This document shows positions 36,742 to 45,943 of a stretch of DNA of 64,000 bases, piece after piece. The first letter of the stretch is position 1, and each line of letters opens with the position of its first letter. The notes beneath the pieces are model-generated. The model saw nothing but the letters and a program-made list of their open reading frames with translations, was not told where the DNA came from and ran no database searches. This DNA comes from Labrenzia sp. 011 (lineage in GTDB: Bacteria > Pseudomonadota > Alphaproteobacteria > Rhizobiales > Stappiaceae), in contig NZ_QCYM01000002.1 in the NCBI RefSeq assembly GCF_003075075.1, positions 372,001-436,000 of the forward strand, in the 5' to 3' direction. The translations under genes and the position numbers were made by a program.

Positions 36742-37227
36742 TCAGCTTGAGGGAGTATCCGGCCCCGACACGGGCGCGCAGCCGCGCAGGGCGAACAGGG
36801 CTCTGGTCAGCAGATCGCCGGCCTGCTCGAAGGCGGTCGCGGTAATCTGCGGTCCGGCGGCCCCCAGACCCTTGGCGGCCTGCCGGATGCCGGACAGGTT
36901 GCCGTTCAGCTCCACCAGTTGCCGGGTCAGGTCGCCGCGATTTCCCAGATCCGGGTCGGCGAGCTGCGCGGACAGGGTCGCGATCTGCCCTTCCAGGGAG
37001 TCCAGGCGGCTTTTGAACGCGGCGGGTGTTATCTGCAGTCGGGCCAGGGCTGCACCGGTCACCTCCGCGGTGATCCGTTCACTTGCGGTATCCACGCGGT
37101 TCAGCACGACGATCACCAGAACGCAGGCGACTATGAGCAACACCGCCATTGCATTGATCAAGGCCACCAGCAACTGGACGGGCAGCCTAATCAGTCTGTG
37201 TTTCAAGCTTCCTGCATCCTGTTGCAT
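36742..37227 (-). CDS. Single-span membrane protein with coiled coil, unknown function
   Basis: A 161-residue protein I cannot assign. A single hydrophobic helix (about residues 18-43) follows a short basic N-terminus, then a long helical region (about 47-145) with heptad-like spacing in SRLDSLEGQIATLSAQLAD. A type II anchor with a periplasmic coiled coil is the simplest reading. AAAAGGA lies 6 bases before the ATG at 37227. It is divergent from the GntR gene. Confidence 0.72.
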   Translation of the reverse strand: MQQDAGSLKHRLIRLPVQLLVALINAMAVLLIVACVLVIVVLNRVDTASERITAEVTGAALARLQITPAAFKSRLDSLEGQIATLSAQLADPDLGNRGDLTRQLVELNGNLSGIRQAAKGLGAAGPQITATAFEQAGDLLTRALFALRGCAPVSGPDTPSS

Positions 37228-37457
37228 ATGCGTTCCTTTTGTCGGGACAGGTTTCATCCGAAGCAGTCCCGTCTTGTGAGCAGCGGTCTGCCGAGCTCAT
37301 TCAGCCCCAAGGGGCGCCGGCATACAACTCCGTTTGCATAAGAGTTGCGGACACGGTTTCCGGAAAGGCGGCTGCGGACGGACGGCACCGGCTGGAACCG
37401 TTTGGCACACCGGAAACCGCCCGTCTGCAGCGCAGGGTCGCAGACATTCGCCCCACA

Positions 37458-37469
37458 TCCTATAGAGGA
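37458..37469. promoter_or_regulatory. TCCTA-N4-GGA box 1
   Basis: TCCTATAGAGGA, first of three related 12-mers before the GntR gene, 115 bases before the second. Operator role is inferred. Confidence 0.5.
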
Positions 37470-37572
37470 GCAACCTTTTTCGTTCCTTCCTGCATAGCAG
37501 TTGGCCACTTCCGGCCGAAAATCCGCATCATTTTTGACCTTCATGATTATAAAATATTCAAATCACCTCTAT

Positions 37573-37584
37573 TCCTATATAGGA
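37573..37584. promoter_or_regulatory. TCCTA-N4-GGA box 2 (perfect palindrome)
   Basis: TCCTATATAGGA is a perfect 12-bp palindrome just ahead of the TTGATA -35 box. It is the best-formed of the three sites and the likely high-affinity operator. Confidence 0.6.
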
Positions 37585-37626
37585 CTTGATACGGTTCTGT
37601 TCTGATTTATAGTTCTTTCAAGGAAG

Positions 37627-37638
37627 TCCTAGAGAGGA
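37627..37638. promoter_or_regulatory. TCCTA-N4-GGA box 3
   Basis: TCCTAGAGAGGA lies just after the presumed transcription start and includes the ribosome-binding GAGAGGA of the GntR gene, 54 bases after box 2, close to five helical turns. Confidence 0.5.
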
Positions 37639-37646
37639 CATTGTTC

Positions 37647-38441
37647 ATGATGCAAAAATCGCTGCAAGTCGTTCCCGCAAGCAAATCGGGCGGCGCAAAG
37701 GCCAAGCACCGCAGGATCTCCGAAGAGATCCTGAGCGCCATCGAAAGCGGGCGCTGGCTGCCTGGTGACCGCCTGCCCGCGGAAGACCAGCTGGCCGTGG
37801 AAATGCAGGCCAGCCTGGGCACCGTGCAGCGGGCCCTGCGCTCCCTGGTTCAGATGGGTGTGGTCGAGCGCCATCACGGCCGCGGCACTTTCGTGACCGG
37901 AGCACGCGCCCAGGAGGGCCAGTTGCGGCACTTCCGCTTCACCGCCGAGGGCGGCACGCAGCTTCTGCCGGTCTATTTCAAGATCGTCGGCATCGAGACC
38001 GTCCGGGAAAGCGGCCCCTGGAGCAGTTTTTTCGGCAAGCGCGAGGACAACTACATTCACATCCACCGCCTGGTGAACGTGAATGACGAGTTCGATGTCT
38101 TCAGCGAGATCTATCTGCCCGCCAGCCGTTTTTCCGAAATCGCCGGCATGAGCGAAGCGACCCTGAACGGCGTGTCCTTCCGCGACTTCCTGACCGAACG
38201 TTTCAACGCACCGACAATCAACACGCATCAGACCATGGCCTGCCAGCCCCTGCCGCCACGGGTGACACGGGCGCTGAATGTGCCGCACGGCCAATACGGC
38301 ATCGTCTGGTCCATTGGCGGACTGAGCTATCGCAACACCCCGATAACCTGGCAGCGGATTTTCGTGCCGCCGAGCGACAGGGTCATCGAGATCGTCCCCA
38401 CGAACGCGGCCGAACAATCGCCGCTGCAGGAAGTGTTTTGA
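37647..38441 (+). CDS. GntR family regulator with UTRA-like effector domain
   Basis: A 264-residue regulator. The N-terminal winged helix (about 20-90) has PGDRLPAEDQLAVEMQASLG and HHGRGTFVTG. The C-terminal domain (about 105-255), with DVFSEIYLPASRF and TWQRIFVPPSDR, fits the UTRA/HutC ligand-binding fold. ATG 37647 lies 8 bases after GAGAGGA; a TTG two codons upstream is less likely. It leads the TRAP-DUF3604 genes on the same strand and very likely controls them and itself through the three 12-mer boxes upstream. Confidence 0.9.
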   Translation: MMQKSLQVVPASKSGGAKAKHRRISEEILSAIESGRWLPGDRLPAEDQLAVEMQASLGTVQRALRSLVQMGVVERHHGRGTFVTGARAQEGQLRHFRFTAEGGTQLLPVYFKIVGIETVRESGPWSSFFGKREDNYIHIHRLVNVNDEFDVFSEIYLPASRFSEIAGMSEATLNGVSFRDFLTERFNAPTINTHQTMACQPLPPRVTRALNVPHGQYGIVWSIGGLSYRNTPITWQRIFVPPSDRVIEIVPTNAAEQSPLQEVF

Positions 38442-38446
38442 CATGA

Positions 38447-38466
38447 CGGCGCCCGTCCGGGCGCCG
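38447..38466 (+). other. Hairpin between regulator and TRAP binding-protein genes
   Basis: A perfect 8-bp GC stem with a GTCC loop immediately after the GntR stop, without a T-run. It could act as an RNA processing or stabilising element that sets regulator and transporter levels apart. Confidence 0.4.
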
Positions 38467-38536
38467 GGGAGAAAAACGAGAATGGGCACTGAAGCCCATC
38501 ATGCGGATTTTTCAAACGCAGACAGGAGCACCTTCC

Positions 38537-39577
38537 ATGAACCTGACATACCCTTCTTCCGGCAGCTTGACCGGCAAACTGTTTCGCAGCGCACGAACCG
38601 CCGTCACGGCTGTTTGCCTCGGCCTGATCACCCTGGGCGCGGCAGGCGCCGACGATTATCCGGATATGACCCTGAAATTCGGGCATCCCTATAACGAAAA
38701 TCATCCGCTCGCCCAGGGCGCGCAGAAGTTCGCGGACGAGATCGGCGAAAAGACCGACGGAAAGATCAAGATCCAAGTCTATCCGAACAGCACGATCGGT
38801 TCGTCCCGCGAACTCGTGGAAGCGGCGCAGATCGGTGTGGTCGACTTCGCCCTTGTGCCGACCACCAATGTGGCCAGCTTCTACTCGCCGCTGGACATCT
38901 TCTATCTCCCCTTCCTCTTCCGTGACAGCGCGCACGCCTATGCGGTCTCCGACGGACCGGTCGGCCAGTCGCTCTATGAAGGCCTGCAGAAGGCAACCGG
39001 CATCCACACGCTCGCCATGTACGAAAGCGGTTTCCGGACCATCACGACGCGCGAAACAAAAGTCGAAATGCCCGACGACATGAAGGGCATCAAGTTTCGC
39101 GTCGTGAACAACCCGCTCAACGTGGCCACCTTCAAGGCCCTTGGTGCCAACCCGACGCCGATGGCGCTTTCGGAAGTCTTCACCGGGCTGCAGCAGGGCA
39201 CGGTCGACGGGCAGGACAACCCGGTGGGCAACGTCAAGGCCTTCGGCTTCGACAAGGTACAGGGCAACATCACCCTGTCCCGCCACCAGTGGGCCGGTAT
39301 CATGTTCCTCGCCAGCGACAGGCTGTGGCAGTCCGCCCCGGACAACGTGAAGGAGCTGTTCTCGCAGACCGCCCTCGAGACCCAGGACTGGGAGCGCGAG
39401 GCCCTGAATGCGGTGGAAGCCTCCTACCTGAAGGAAATGGAAGGCGACGGGATGACCGTCACCCGCCTGACACCGGAGCAGGCCGCCGCCTTTCAGGCCG
39501 CCATGGAGCCGGTCTGGAACGAATACCGCGAGAAGATCGGTGCGGAGCTGATCCAGTCCGCAGTCGACACGAAGTAA
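38537..39577 (+). CDS. TRAP transporter substrate-binding protein (DctP type), locus 2
   Basis: A 346-residue periplasmic solute receptor with a rather long signal region (residues 1 to about 38) and the DctP fold: LKFGHPYNENHPLAQGA, YPNSTIGSSRELVEAAQIG, GIKFRVVNNPLNVATFKALG with the conserved carboxylate-binding Arg, and GTVDGQDNPVG. ACAGGAG lies 9 bases before the ATG. First structural gene of the dctPQM-DUF3604 unit. Ligand unknown; TRAP receptors of this clade bind aliphatic or aromatic carboxylates. Confidence 0.93.
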   Translation: MNLTYPSSGSLTGKLFRSARTAVTAVCLGLITLGAAGADDYPDMTLKFGHPYNENHPLAQGAQKFADEIGEKTDGKIKIQVYPNSTIGSSRELVEAAQIGVVDFALVPTTNVASFYSPLDIFYLPFLFRDSAHAYAVSDGPVGQSLYEGLQKATGIHTLAMYESGFRTITTRETKVEMPDDMKGIKFRVVNNPLNVATFKALGANPTPMALSEVFTGLQQGTVDGQDNPVGNVKAFGFDKVQGNITLSRHQWAGIMFLASDRLWQSAPDNVKELFSQTALETQDWEREALNAVEASYLKEMEGDGMTVTRLTPEQAAAFQAAMEPVWNEYREKIGAELIQSAVDTK

Positions 39578-39609
39578 TCGGCGAAACCACCGGCAGGGAA
39601 ATTCACGTC

Positions 39610-40110
39610 ATGCAGGTCATCAGGAAAATCCTCGACCTCTCCGAAACCACCCTGTCGGTGGTATGCGTCCTGAGCTTCGTCGCGATGTTCGTTCTCGGCA
39701 TCGCGACCGTGGTCTTCCGCTTCATCATCGAGAGTTCGCTGGCCTTTCCCGACGAGCTCATCCGCTATCTCTTCATCTGGATGATCAGCCTCGGGTCGGC
39801 CGTCGCGCTGCGGCGGAAACTTCACGCGGCGATCGGGGTGGTCGTTTCGCGTCTCCCCCTCGCGCTGCACCGCGCGGCCGTGGTGAGCGCCACGCTGCTC
39901 GGCATCGTGTTCTTCGCGCTGATCCTGGTCAACAGCCTCCGGCTGACCCTGCGGGTCCAGACGCAGATTTCACCCGCGCTGGAAATCTCCATGGCCTGGG
40001 TTTACGGCGCCATTCCGGTCGGGATGGCCTTTCTCATTCTCTATTCGCTGGAACTTGCCGTGAAGCAGCTCAGGGCGCCCGCCGCCGAGCTGCTTGCGGA
40101 AAGCCAGTAA
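39610..40110 (+). CDS. TRAP transporter small permease (DctQ type), locus 2
   Basis: A 166-residue protein with four membrane helices and the DctQ signature FPDELIRYLFIWMISLGSAVAL followed by the short loop with RRKLHAAIG. Normal length for the family. Starts 32 bases after the receptor stop and ends 30 bases before the large permease. Confidence 0.92.
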   Translation: MQVIRKILDLSETTLSVVCVLSFVAMFVLGIATVVFRFIIESSLAFPDELIRYLFIWMISLGSAVALRRKLHAAIGVVVSRLPLALHRAAVVSATLLGIVFFALILVNSLRLTLRVQTQISPALEISMAWVYGAIPVGMAFLILYSLELAVKQLRAPAAELLAESQ

Positions 40111-40140
40111 GCCCATTTCAGCCGGGACGGTCAGACAGCC

Positions 40141-41412
40141 ATGGTAACAGCCGCGATTTTCGGATCCCTTATCCTGCTCATGCTCATCCGCACGCCGATC
40201 GCGGTGGCGCTGGGCCTGTCGAGCGTCCTGGGGCTGGTGCTCAGCGGCATCGATCTGCAGATCGCCGCACAGCGCATGCTGTCGACGAACAATTCCTTCC
40301 CGCTGCTGGCGATTCCCTTTTTCATCCTTGCCGGCGAAATCATGTCGACCGGCGGCATGTCCCGCCGGCTGGTCAACTTCGCCGGATCGCTTGTGGGGCA
40401 TCTGACCGGCGGTCTCGGCGCCGTCGCCATTCTCGGCTCCAGCTTCTTTGCCGCCCTGTCCGGATCGAACGCGGCCACGGTCGCGGCGATTGGCGGCGTG
40501 ATGAACGGGCCGATGGAGGAAAAGGGCTATCGCCCCCAGTACACCGCCGCCACCATCGCCGCGGCCGGCGTCACCGGCATGATCATTCCGCCGAGCATCC
40601 TGCTCATTCTGTACGGTGTCGTCACCGGGGTCTCCATCGCCGACCTGTTCCTCGCGGGCATGGTGCCGGGGATCGTGATCTGCGCCAGCATGCTGGCCCT
40701 GAACTGGTTCATCACCCGGCGGGAAGGCATCGAGAAGACCGAGTTTCAGGGACTGCCGGGCATATGGGACAGTTTCCGTGCCGCCTTCCTGCCGCTCCTG
40801 ATGCCGGTCATCATCCTGTCCGGCATCTACGGCGGCATCTTCACCCCGACCGAAGCGGCCATCGTTGCCGTGCTCTACGGCCTGGTCGTCGGCTGCCTCT
40901 ACAGGGAACTGACGCTGACCGATCTCTACAGGGCGTTCTACAAGGCGGTGCTGTCCTCCGCCGTGGTGATGTTCATCATGAATTCCGCAGGTGTCTTTGC
41001 CTGGCTGGTCACGATCAACCAGATCCCGCAAAGCATTTCCGCCTATCTGGCCGAAGTGGCAGGCGGGCCGATCGTCTATCTGCTTCTGGTGAACGTCTTC
41101 CTGCTGTTCGTGGGCTGCATCATGAATGCCGCCGCCGCCATCGTCATCTTCACCTCCATCCTCTATCCGGCGGCGATGAGCTTCGGCATCGATCCGGTGC
41201 TTTTCGGCATCATCGTCTCGGTGAACCTGAGCATCGGCACCGTCACGCCGCCGCTCGGCGTCGACCTCTTCATTGCCTCGGCCATCACCAAGGTCCCCAT
41301 CGAGAAGATCGTGACCACGATCTGGCCCTATATCGGCGTGCTGCTCCTCGATCTTCTGATCATCACCTACTACCCGTCCGTTTCCCTGTTTCCTGTCTGG
41401 CTGTTCGGCTGA
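40141..41412 (+). CDS. TRAP transporter large permease (DctM type), locus 2
   Basis: A 423-residue large permease, about 12 helices, with the conserved GSSFFAALSGSNAATVAAIG, TGMIIPPSILLILYGV and GGIFTPTEAAIVAVLYGL. It works with the two upstream subunits for ion-coupled carboxylate import. The DUF3604 gene starts 52 bases downstream. Confidence 0.95.
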   Translation: MVTAAIFGSLILLMLIRTPIAVALGLSSVLGLVLSGIDLQIAAQRMLSTNNSFPLLAIPFFILAGEIMSTGGMSRRLVNFAGSLVGHLTGGLGAVAILGSSFFAALSGSNAATVAAIGGVMNGPMEEKGYRPQYTAATIAAAGVTGMIIPPSILLILYGVVTGVSIADLFLAGMVPGIVICASMLALNWFITRREGIEKTEFQGLPGIWDSFRAAFLPLLMPVIILSGIYGGIFTPTEAAIVAVLYGLVVGCLYRELTLTDLYRAFYKAVLSSAVVMFIMNSAGVFAWLVTINQIPQSISAYLAEVAGGPIVYLLLVNVFLLFVGCIMNAAAAIVIFTSILYPAAMSFGIDPVLFGIIVSVNLSIGTVTPPLGVDLFIASAITKVPIEKIVTTIWPYIGVLLLDLLIITYYPSVSLFPVWLFG

Positions 41413-41464
41413 GCGTGACCTGACGCACCCCTCGGCCAACCGATCAACAAAAAGAAGGTGTCAA

Positions 41465-43795
41465 ATGTCTGCCAGCCCATCAGCGACCGATTTCCAGGAC
41501 CGTCCCTGGGAGGCCATGAACAGCGGTGTGATCCGCGACCCGATCAGCCCTTCCCTTCTCGGACATGCGACCATCGCGCCGGCCGGCGAATTCGTTGCGG
41601 GGTCCTATGCGTCCTTCACCCTCGTCTATACGGCAGGGACCTTCGGCGTCGACGATTCCGGCAGTCTGAGGGTGTGCTTCCGCTTCGCCTCCGATCAGGG
41701 CAATCCCCAGTTCGACAATCCGTCCGGCGCCAACTACTGCACCGTGGAAGCCTCCAACGGAGCCGTGCTGCAGCTCCGCTGGGATCCGAAGGGCAATGTG
41801 CGCCCCTGGGACCGCACGCTCTGGATCAAGGTGGTGAAGGGCTTCCTGCAGGAGGGCGACAGCATCACCATCCGCTTCGGCGTCACGGATCACGGCGGGC
41901 CGGGCATGCGGCTGCAGACCTTCTGCGAGGAGACGTTCGAATTCAGGGTGCTGGTCGACCCGATCGCCACATTCAATTTCCAGACCCTTCCGGTCCAGCC
42001 GATGATCTCCATCGTTCCGGGACCGGCCGTCAAATATGCCGCCGTCATGCCGACCCTGCGCCGGCCTGGCGAGACGTTTTCGCTGAAGATCAAGGGCGAG
42101 GACACATGGGGCAATCCGACGGACCGCTGGTCCGGGAAACTATATCTGGAAGCCGACGGCCCGCTTGCCGGGCTTCCGGACAGCGTCGACATGACAGACG
42201 GCACCTTCGGCATCACGATCGGCGGCCTTTCCCTGAAAGAGCCCGGCAAGGCGGCCGTGATCATCAGGGATGAAAGCGGCAGCATCGTCGCGCGGACCAG
42301 CCCGGTGATCGCCGAAGACCGCGAGCTGGTGCACTTCTGGGGCGACATGCATGGCCAGTCGGAAGAGACCATCGGCACCAACAGCGCCTATGGTTATTTC
42401 GCCTTCGCCCGCGACAGGGCCTGGGTGGATGCCTGCGGCCACCAGGGCAATGATTTCCAGATCACCGACAGGTTCTGGGCCGAACTGAACCGGATCACCG
42501 CCGAGTTCGATGACCCGGGCACATTCGTCGCCATGCCGGGCTACGAATGGTCCGGCAACACCGCCCTGGGCGGCGACCGGAACGTCTTCTTTCCCACCGA
42601 CGACCGCATTATCCGGCGCTCCTCCCACGCGCTGGTCGAGGACACGACCACAGCCGATACCGACTGTTTCACCGCCGGCGAGCTGTTTCAGGCCTTCGCC
42701 GAGAACGGTGAGACCGACGTGGTGTGCTACGCCCACTGTGGCGGACGCTATGCGGATATCGGCCTTGCTCACGACGGGCGTTTCGAAAGATCCGTCGAGG
42801 TCCATTCCTCCTGGGGAACCTTCGAATGGCTGCTGCATGATGCGCTGAAATTCGGCTACCGCGTCGGTGTGGTGTGCAATTCGGACGGGCACAAGGGCCG
42901 TCCCGGCGCCAGCTACCCCGGGGCGGGCAAATTCGGCGCAATCGGCGGCCTCACCTGCTTCAACACCGCGGAGCTGAGCCGGGAGGCGCTTCTCGACTGC
43001 ATGCGCAAGCGGCGCCATTACGGCACCACCGGCGGCGACGGCGGACGCATGGCCATCAGCCTGGAGGCCTGTTTCAGCGAGGAGGCCGCCCTGTATCACG
43101 ACGATCCGAAGCTGTTCGACAGCGCGCCGGTTGCCGCGCGCACGGCGATGATGGGCGATATCGTTCACCTGCCCGCCGGCGAGATGGAGCTGAAGGTTTC
43201 CGTCGACAGCAATTCCCCGATCCTGAAGATCGACCTCTTCAACGGTCTCGACCTGGTGGAGACCATACGACCCTACGCGCAGGAGGACCTGGGCGCGCGT
43301 CTGAGGCTGCACTGGGAAGGGGCGGAATACCGGGGCCGGTTCCGGGAAGTCATCTGGGACGGCAAGGCGTCGGTCTCCGGAAACAGCATCACGGACTTCA
43401 CGCCGGTCAATTTCTTCAACCCGGACAAGAGGATCGATGCGCTCAGTGCGACGGAGATCAGCTGGAAGGCGTTGACGACCGGCAATTTCGGCGGGGCCGA
43501 TCTCTATCTGACCTCAGCAGACGCAGGGACGATTTCGGTGAAGACGCCGCTTGTGTCCTTCGTTCTGCCCATCGCCGACATCGGACTGGACGAACTGACC
43601 TTCGATGCCTCCGGAGAGTTGCCGCGTTTCCTGAAGATCTGCCGGCTTCCACTTAGCAACCCGCACCGCTCCCTCGCCTTCTCTCGCCCCGTTGCACTGA
43701 AGGCCGAGGGCGACAATCCGATATATGTCCGCGTCGAGCTCGAGGATGGCACCCGCGCCTGGACGAGCCCGATGTATGTCTACCGGTCGAATTGA
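41465..43795 (+). CDS. DUF3604 protein, PHP-like predicted metallohydrolase
   Basis: A 776-residue cytosolic protein (no signal peptide) of the DUF3604 family. Residues 1 to about 280 are beta-rich and may form Ig-like or binding domains. The core then shows HFWGDMHGQSEE with His290, Asp294 and His296, CYAHCGG with His424, and CNSDGHKGRPG with Asp474 and His476; this spacing of D-x-H pairs resembles the metal-binding loops of PHP/amidohydrolase enzymes. AGAAGG precedes the ATG. Last gene of the GntR-TRAP operon, so it probably acts on the imported solute. Substrate and reaction unknown. Confidence 0.88.
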   Translation: MSASPSATDFQDRPWEAMNSGVIRDPISPSLLGHATIAPAGEFVAGSYASFTLVYTAGTFGVDDSGSLRVCFRFASDQGNPQFDNPSGANYCTVEASNGAVLQLRWDPKGNVRPWDRTLWIKVVKGFLQEGDSITIRFGVTDHGGPGMRLQTFCEETFEFRVLVDPIATFNFQTLPVQPMISIVPGPAVKYAAVMPTLRRPGETFSLKIKGEDTWGNPTDRWSGKLYLEADGPLAGLPDSVDMTDGTFGITIGGLSLKEPGKAAVIIRDESGSIVARTSPVIAEDRELVHFWGDMHGQSEETIGTNSAYGYFAFARDRAWVDACGHQGNDFQITDRFWAELNRITAEFDDPGTFVAMPGYEWSGNTALGGDRNVFFPTDDRIIRRSSHALVEDTTTADTDCFTAGELFQAFAENGETDVVCYAHCGGRYADIGLAHDGRFERSVEVHSSWGTFEWLLHDALKFGYRVGVVCNSDGHKGRPGASYPGAGKFGAIGGLTCFNTAELSREALLDCMRKRRHYGTTGGDGGRMAISLEACFSEEAALYHDDPKLFDSAPVAARTAMMGDIVHLPAGEMELKVSVDSNSPILKIDLFNGLDLVETIRPYAQEDLGARLRLHWEGAEYRGRFREVIWDGKASVSGNSITDFTPVNFFNPDKRIDALSATEISWKALTTGNFGGADLYLTSADAGTISVKTPLVSFVLPIADIGLDELTFDASGELPRFLKICRLPLSNPHRSLAFSRPVALKAEGDNPIYVRVELEDGTRAWTSPMYVYRSN

Positions 43796-43902
43796 GGGTG
43801 CATGTCGGGTGGAGCCCTTGCCCCGGCCTGGCCGTCACCGCAGCGAGCAATGACGGCGCAGACAGGGCTTTCATTCCAGCCCGCTCGCTGTGAACGGCCC
43901 GG

Positions 43903-43951
43903 ATAGGAGAAGCACAGGCGATGTGCCTGTGCCTCCCGGTGCCTGTCCTAT
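43903..43951. other. Nested inverted repeats at the DUF1254 gene end
   Basis: An inner 8-bp hairpin (43912-43919 with 43925-43932) lies inside an outer ATAGGA/TCCTAT pair (43903-43908, 43946-43951) that covers the stop codon. It may serve as a T-less terminator between converging genes. Confidence 0.4.
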
Positions 43952-45561
43952 TGAACCAGCTCGATCTCGCTCGGCCGCCAGGACTTGTCAAAGAAGGACG
44001 GCAGCGGGCTGTAGAGACGCAGGAGCGTGAACCAGCCCTTTTCGGGATCGGTCTGGATCCAGTTGCCGCGCTCCGCGCCTTCGGGCTGCTCGGGGGCGAA
44101 CCAGATGGTCGTCGAGCCGTCCTCGGCTGCAGTTGCCGCCGGTGAGGGATAGCTCTGGGATCCGGCCCGCGGGTATTTCTGCGGTGTCTGCAGCATCGAG
44201 CGGGTCTGGTTGTCATAGAGGGTGAAGGACCAGAACTTCGCGGCCGGAATATCCTTGGGCAGGATCACCTTGTAGGTTTTCGCACCATCGAAGGGATCGC
44301 CCTTGGCATCGATAAAGCCCATCAGGTACTGCGATCCTACACCGGGAATGCTCATGATCATGCCCGGACTGTCGAGCGTGTAGCCATAGTAGAAGGCGGT
44401 ACGCGAATCCAGCGTGCGGGCACCCGTCGGAGCCAGAGGCGTGAACCCGCCGTCCTTGTACGCAGGCGGCGGTGTTTCGAAGAACGCGCCGCCTTCCCAG
44501 AGCATGTTGCCCCACATCGACCCCTCGTAATAGGCCCAGTCCGGATGCACATCGAACGGGCGCCAGTTCAGCACCCGGCCGGCGGCCTGGCCGACCGCGG
44601 CAGCGTCGGCGAGGATTTTCTTCATCCGGTCGTCGGGCGCGAACTCCTTGCCCTTCACGATGCCGATGGCGGCAAGTTGCCCGGCGAGTTCCACGTCATA
44701 GCTGGTGGCGGGTTCATTCTGGACGTTTTCGTTGATCCACTCGAAGAAGCCGTAATCGCTGGGCGGGATCGTGTTGAAGGACACGTTGCTGGCTTCAACG
44801 AATTTCATCTCCGGAACCTTCGGTTCACCGGCCAGCCTGACCTTCCCGGTCAGTGCCTCGGCAATGGATGTTCCGAAGGCGCCTTCCACATAGGGGTAGA
44901 TCTTCATGTTGTCCTTGACGTTCGCGATGGCCGGCGCAGGATCACTGTCCACCAGGTAGGCGCGCGACGCATAGAGGGCACTGTTGGTTTTGGAATGCGC
45001 GACAAAGTAGCCCCCCTCGGGCAGCGGACCGTCATAGTCCGGCCCCACGATCAGGTATTTGCCGCCCTCACCGCGATCCGGCCCCGGAGCGCCAATGTCG
45101 ATGATCCAGGAAAACCACATGTCATTGATGGTTCCGACCGCATCGGACGGTTGTTCGATCACGATCGGTCCCTTGGAAAGGTCCAGGATCGAGATGTAAT
45201 AGACCGTGTCGGCGTTCCCGGTGAGGAACAGCGAGGTCGAATCCATCAACTTGGATGTAATGGCGACATCATTGGGCTCGGCGCCGATACCTGCGAGCCC
45301 TTTCTTGATGCCGAGTGCCGACGCCCCGCGAAAACTGTTGTTGTAGACGTTCAGCGCCCGGGTGAAGTCGAGCGCGTCAAAAACCTTCTGCGCGGTTTCG
45401 GCACTCGGTGCGCCGTCCTTGAAGGTCAGCGTGCCAACCGAGGTTTCGATGCTGTCGGGCGCGCCCAGCGACTGGACGACCTCTTTGGAGACCTCAGCCT
45501 GGGAGGCCCCCGACAGGGACATGGCCAGAACCAGCCCGCAACTTAGGGAGAGTCTGTGCAT
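43948..45561 (-). CDS. Secreted DUF1254/DUF1214 protein
   Basis: A 537-residue exported protein. The signal peptide spans residues 1 to about 22 (ending SGASQA). The N-terminal DUF1254 part contains NNSFRGASALG and NADTVYYISILDLSKGPIVIE; the C-terminal DUF1214 part contains SRTAFYYGYTLDSPGM and FWSFTLYDNQTRSMLQTP. Proteins with this domain pair are widespread, periplasmic and uncharacterised. AAGGAAA lies 7 bases before the ATG. It is divergent from the AraC gene across an 853-base spacer that carries a direct repeat. Confidence 0.92.
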   Translation of the reverse strand: MHRLSLSCGLVLAMSLSGASQAEVSKEVVQSLGAPDSIETSVGTLTFKDGAPSAETAQKVFDALDFTRALNVYNNSFRGASALGIKKGLAGIGAEPNDVAITSKLMDSTSLFLTGNADTVYYISILDLSKGPIVIEQPSDAVGTINDMWFSWIIDIGAPGPDRGEGGKYLIVGPDYDGPLPEGGYFVAHSKTNSALYASRAYLVDSDPAPAIANVKDNMKIYPYVEGAFGTSIAEALTGKVRLAGEPKVPEMKFVEASNVSFNTIPPSDYGFFEWINENVQNEPATSYDVELAGQLAAIGIVKGKEFAPDDRMKKILADAAAVGQAAGRVLNWRPFDVHPDWAYYEGSMWGNMLWEGGAFFETPPPAYKDGGFTPLAPTGARTLDSRTAFYYGYTLDSPGMIMSIPGVGSQYLMGFIDAKGDPFDGAKTYKVILPKDIPAAKFWSFTLYDNQTRSMLQTPQKYPRAGSQSYPSPAATAAEDGSTTIWFAPEQPEGAERGNWIQTDPEKGWFTLLRLYSPLPSFFDKSWRPSEIELVQ

Positions 45562-45925
45562 TGCAAATTTCCTTTTTCCAAAAAACAGTTGTCTGCGCGG
45601 TCATCCCGCGGACCTGGCCCGCCCCCTGCCTACTCGACTTCACCCGGTCGCCAGACCCGAGCGCATGCAGTCCGGATTGTGACAAACCGCGGCAAAGGCC
45701 GTCCCTTTTTGGCATGTTTCCCAAGAATTCGAGCACGCCGGCAGAAGGTTTTTATCTTGTCGGGAATGTGGATCAAATCGAATTCCGCAGAGGTAATGTC
45801 CTCCACCGCAGGTTTCACGGCAAGGACAAATTCAGATATGTTCAGGGAAGCCGAATATGTCATTTGTCACCACCTCCGGTCAGGTCTTTGTTTTCAGCGA
45901 AAATTACACAAGCCTGCGCACCCTC

Positions 45926-45943
45926 TCTGCCCATTTCGCGCCA
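45926..45943 (+). repeat. 18-bp direct repeat, copy 1
   Basis: Identical over 18 bases to 46365-46382; the flanks CC..AAAT and AC..GATC differ. This copy is 365 bases from the DUF1254 start. Confidence 0.75.

Larger units (their letters stand above)
37228..37646. promoter_or_regulatory. Promoter region of the GntR-TRAP-DUF3604 locus
   Basis: This 419-base spacer is more AT-rich than its surroundings and holds no gene. TTGATA (37586-37591) and TATAGT (37608-37613), 16 bases apart, make a likely promoter for the GntR gene. Three near-identical 12-base sites (37458, 37573 and 37627, described separately) surround it. Confidence 0.65.
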
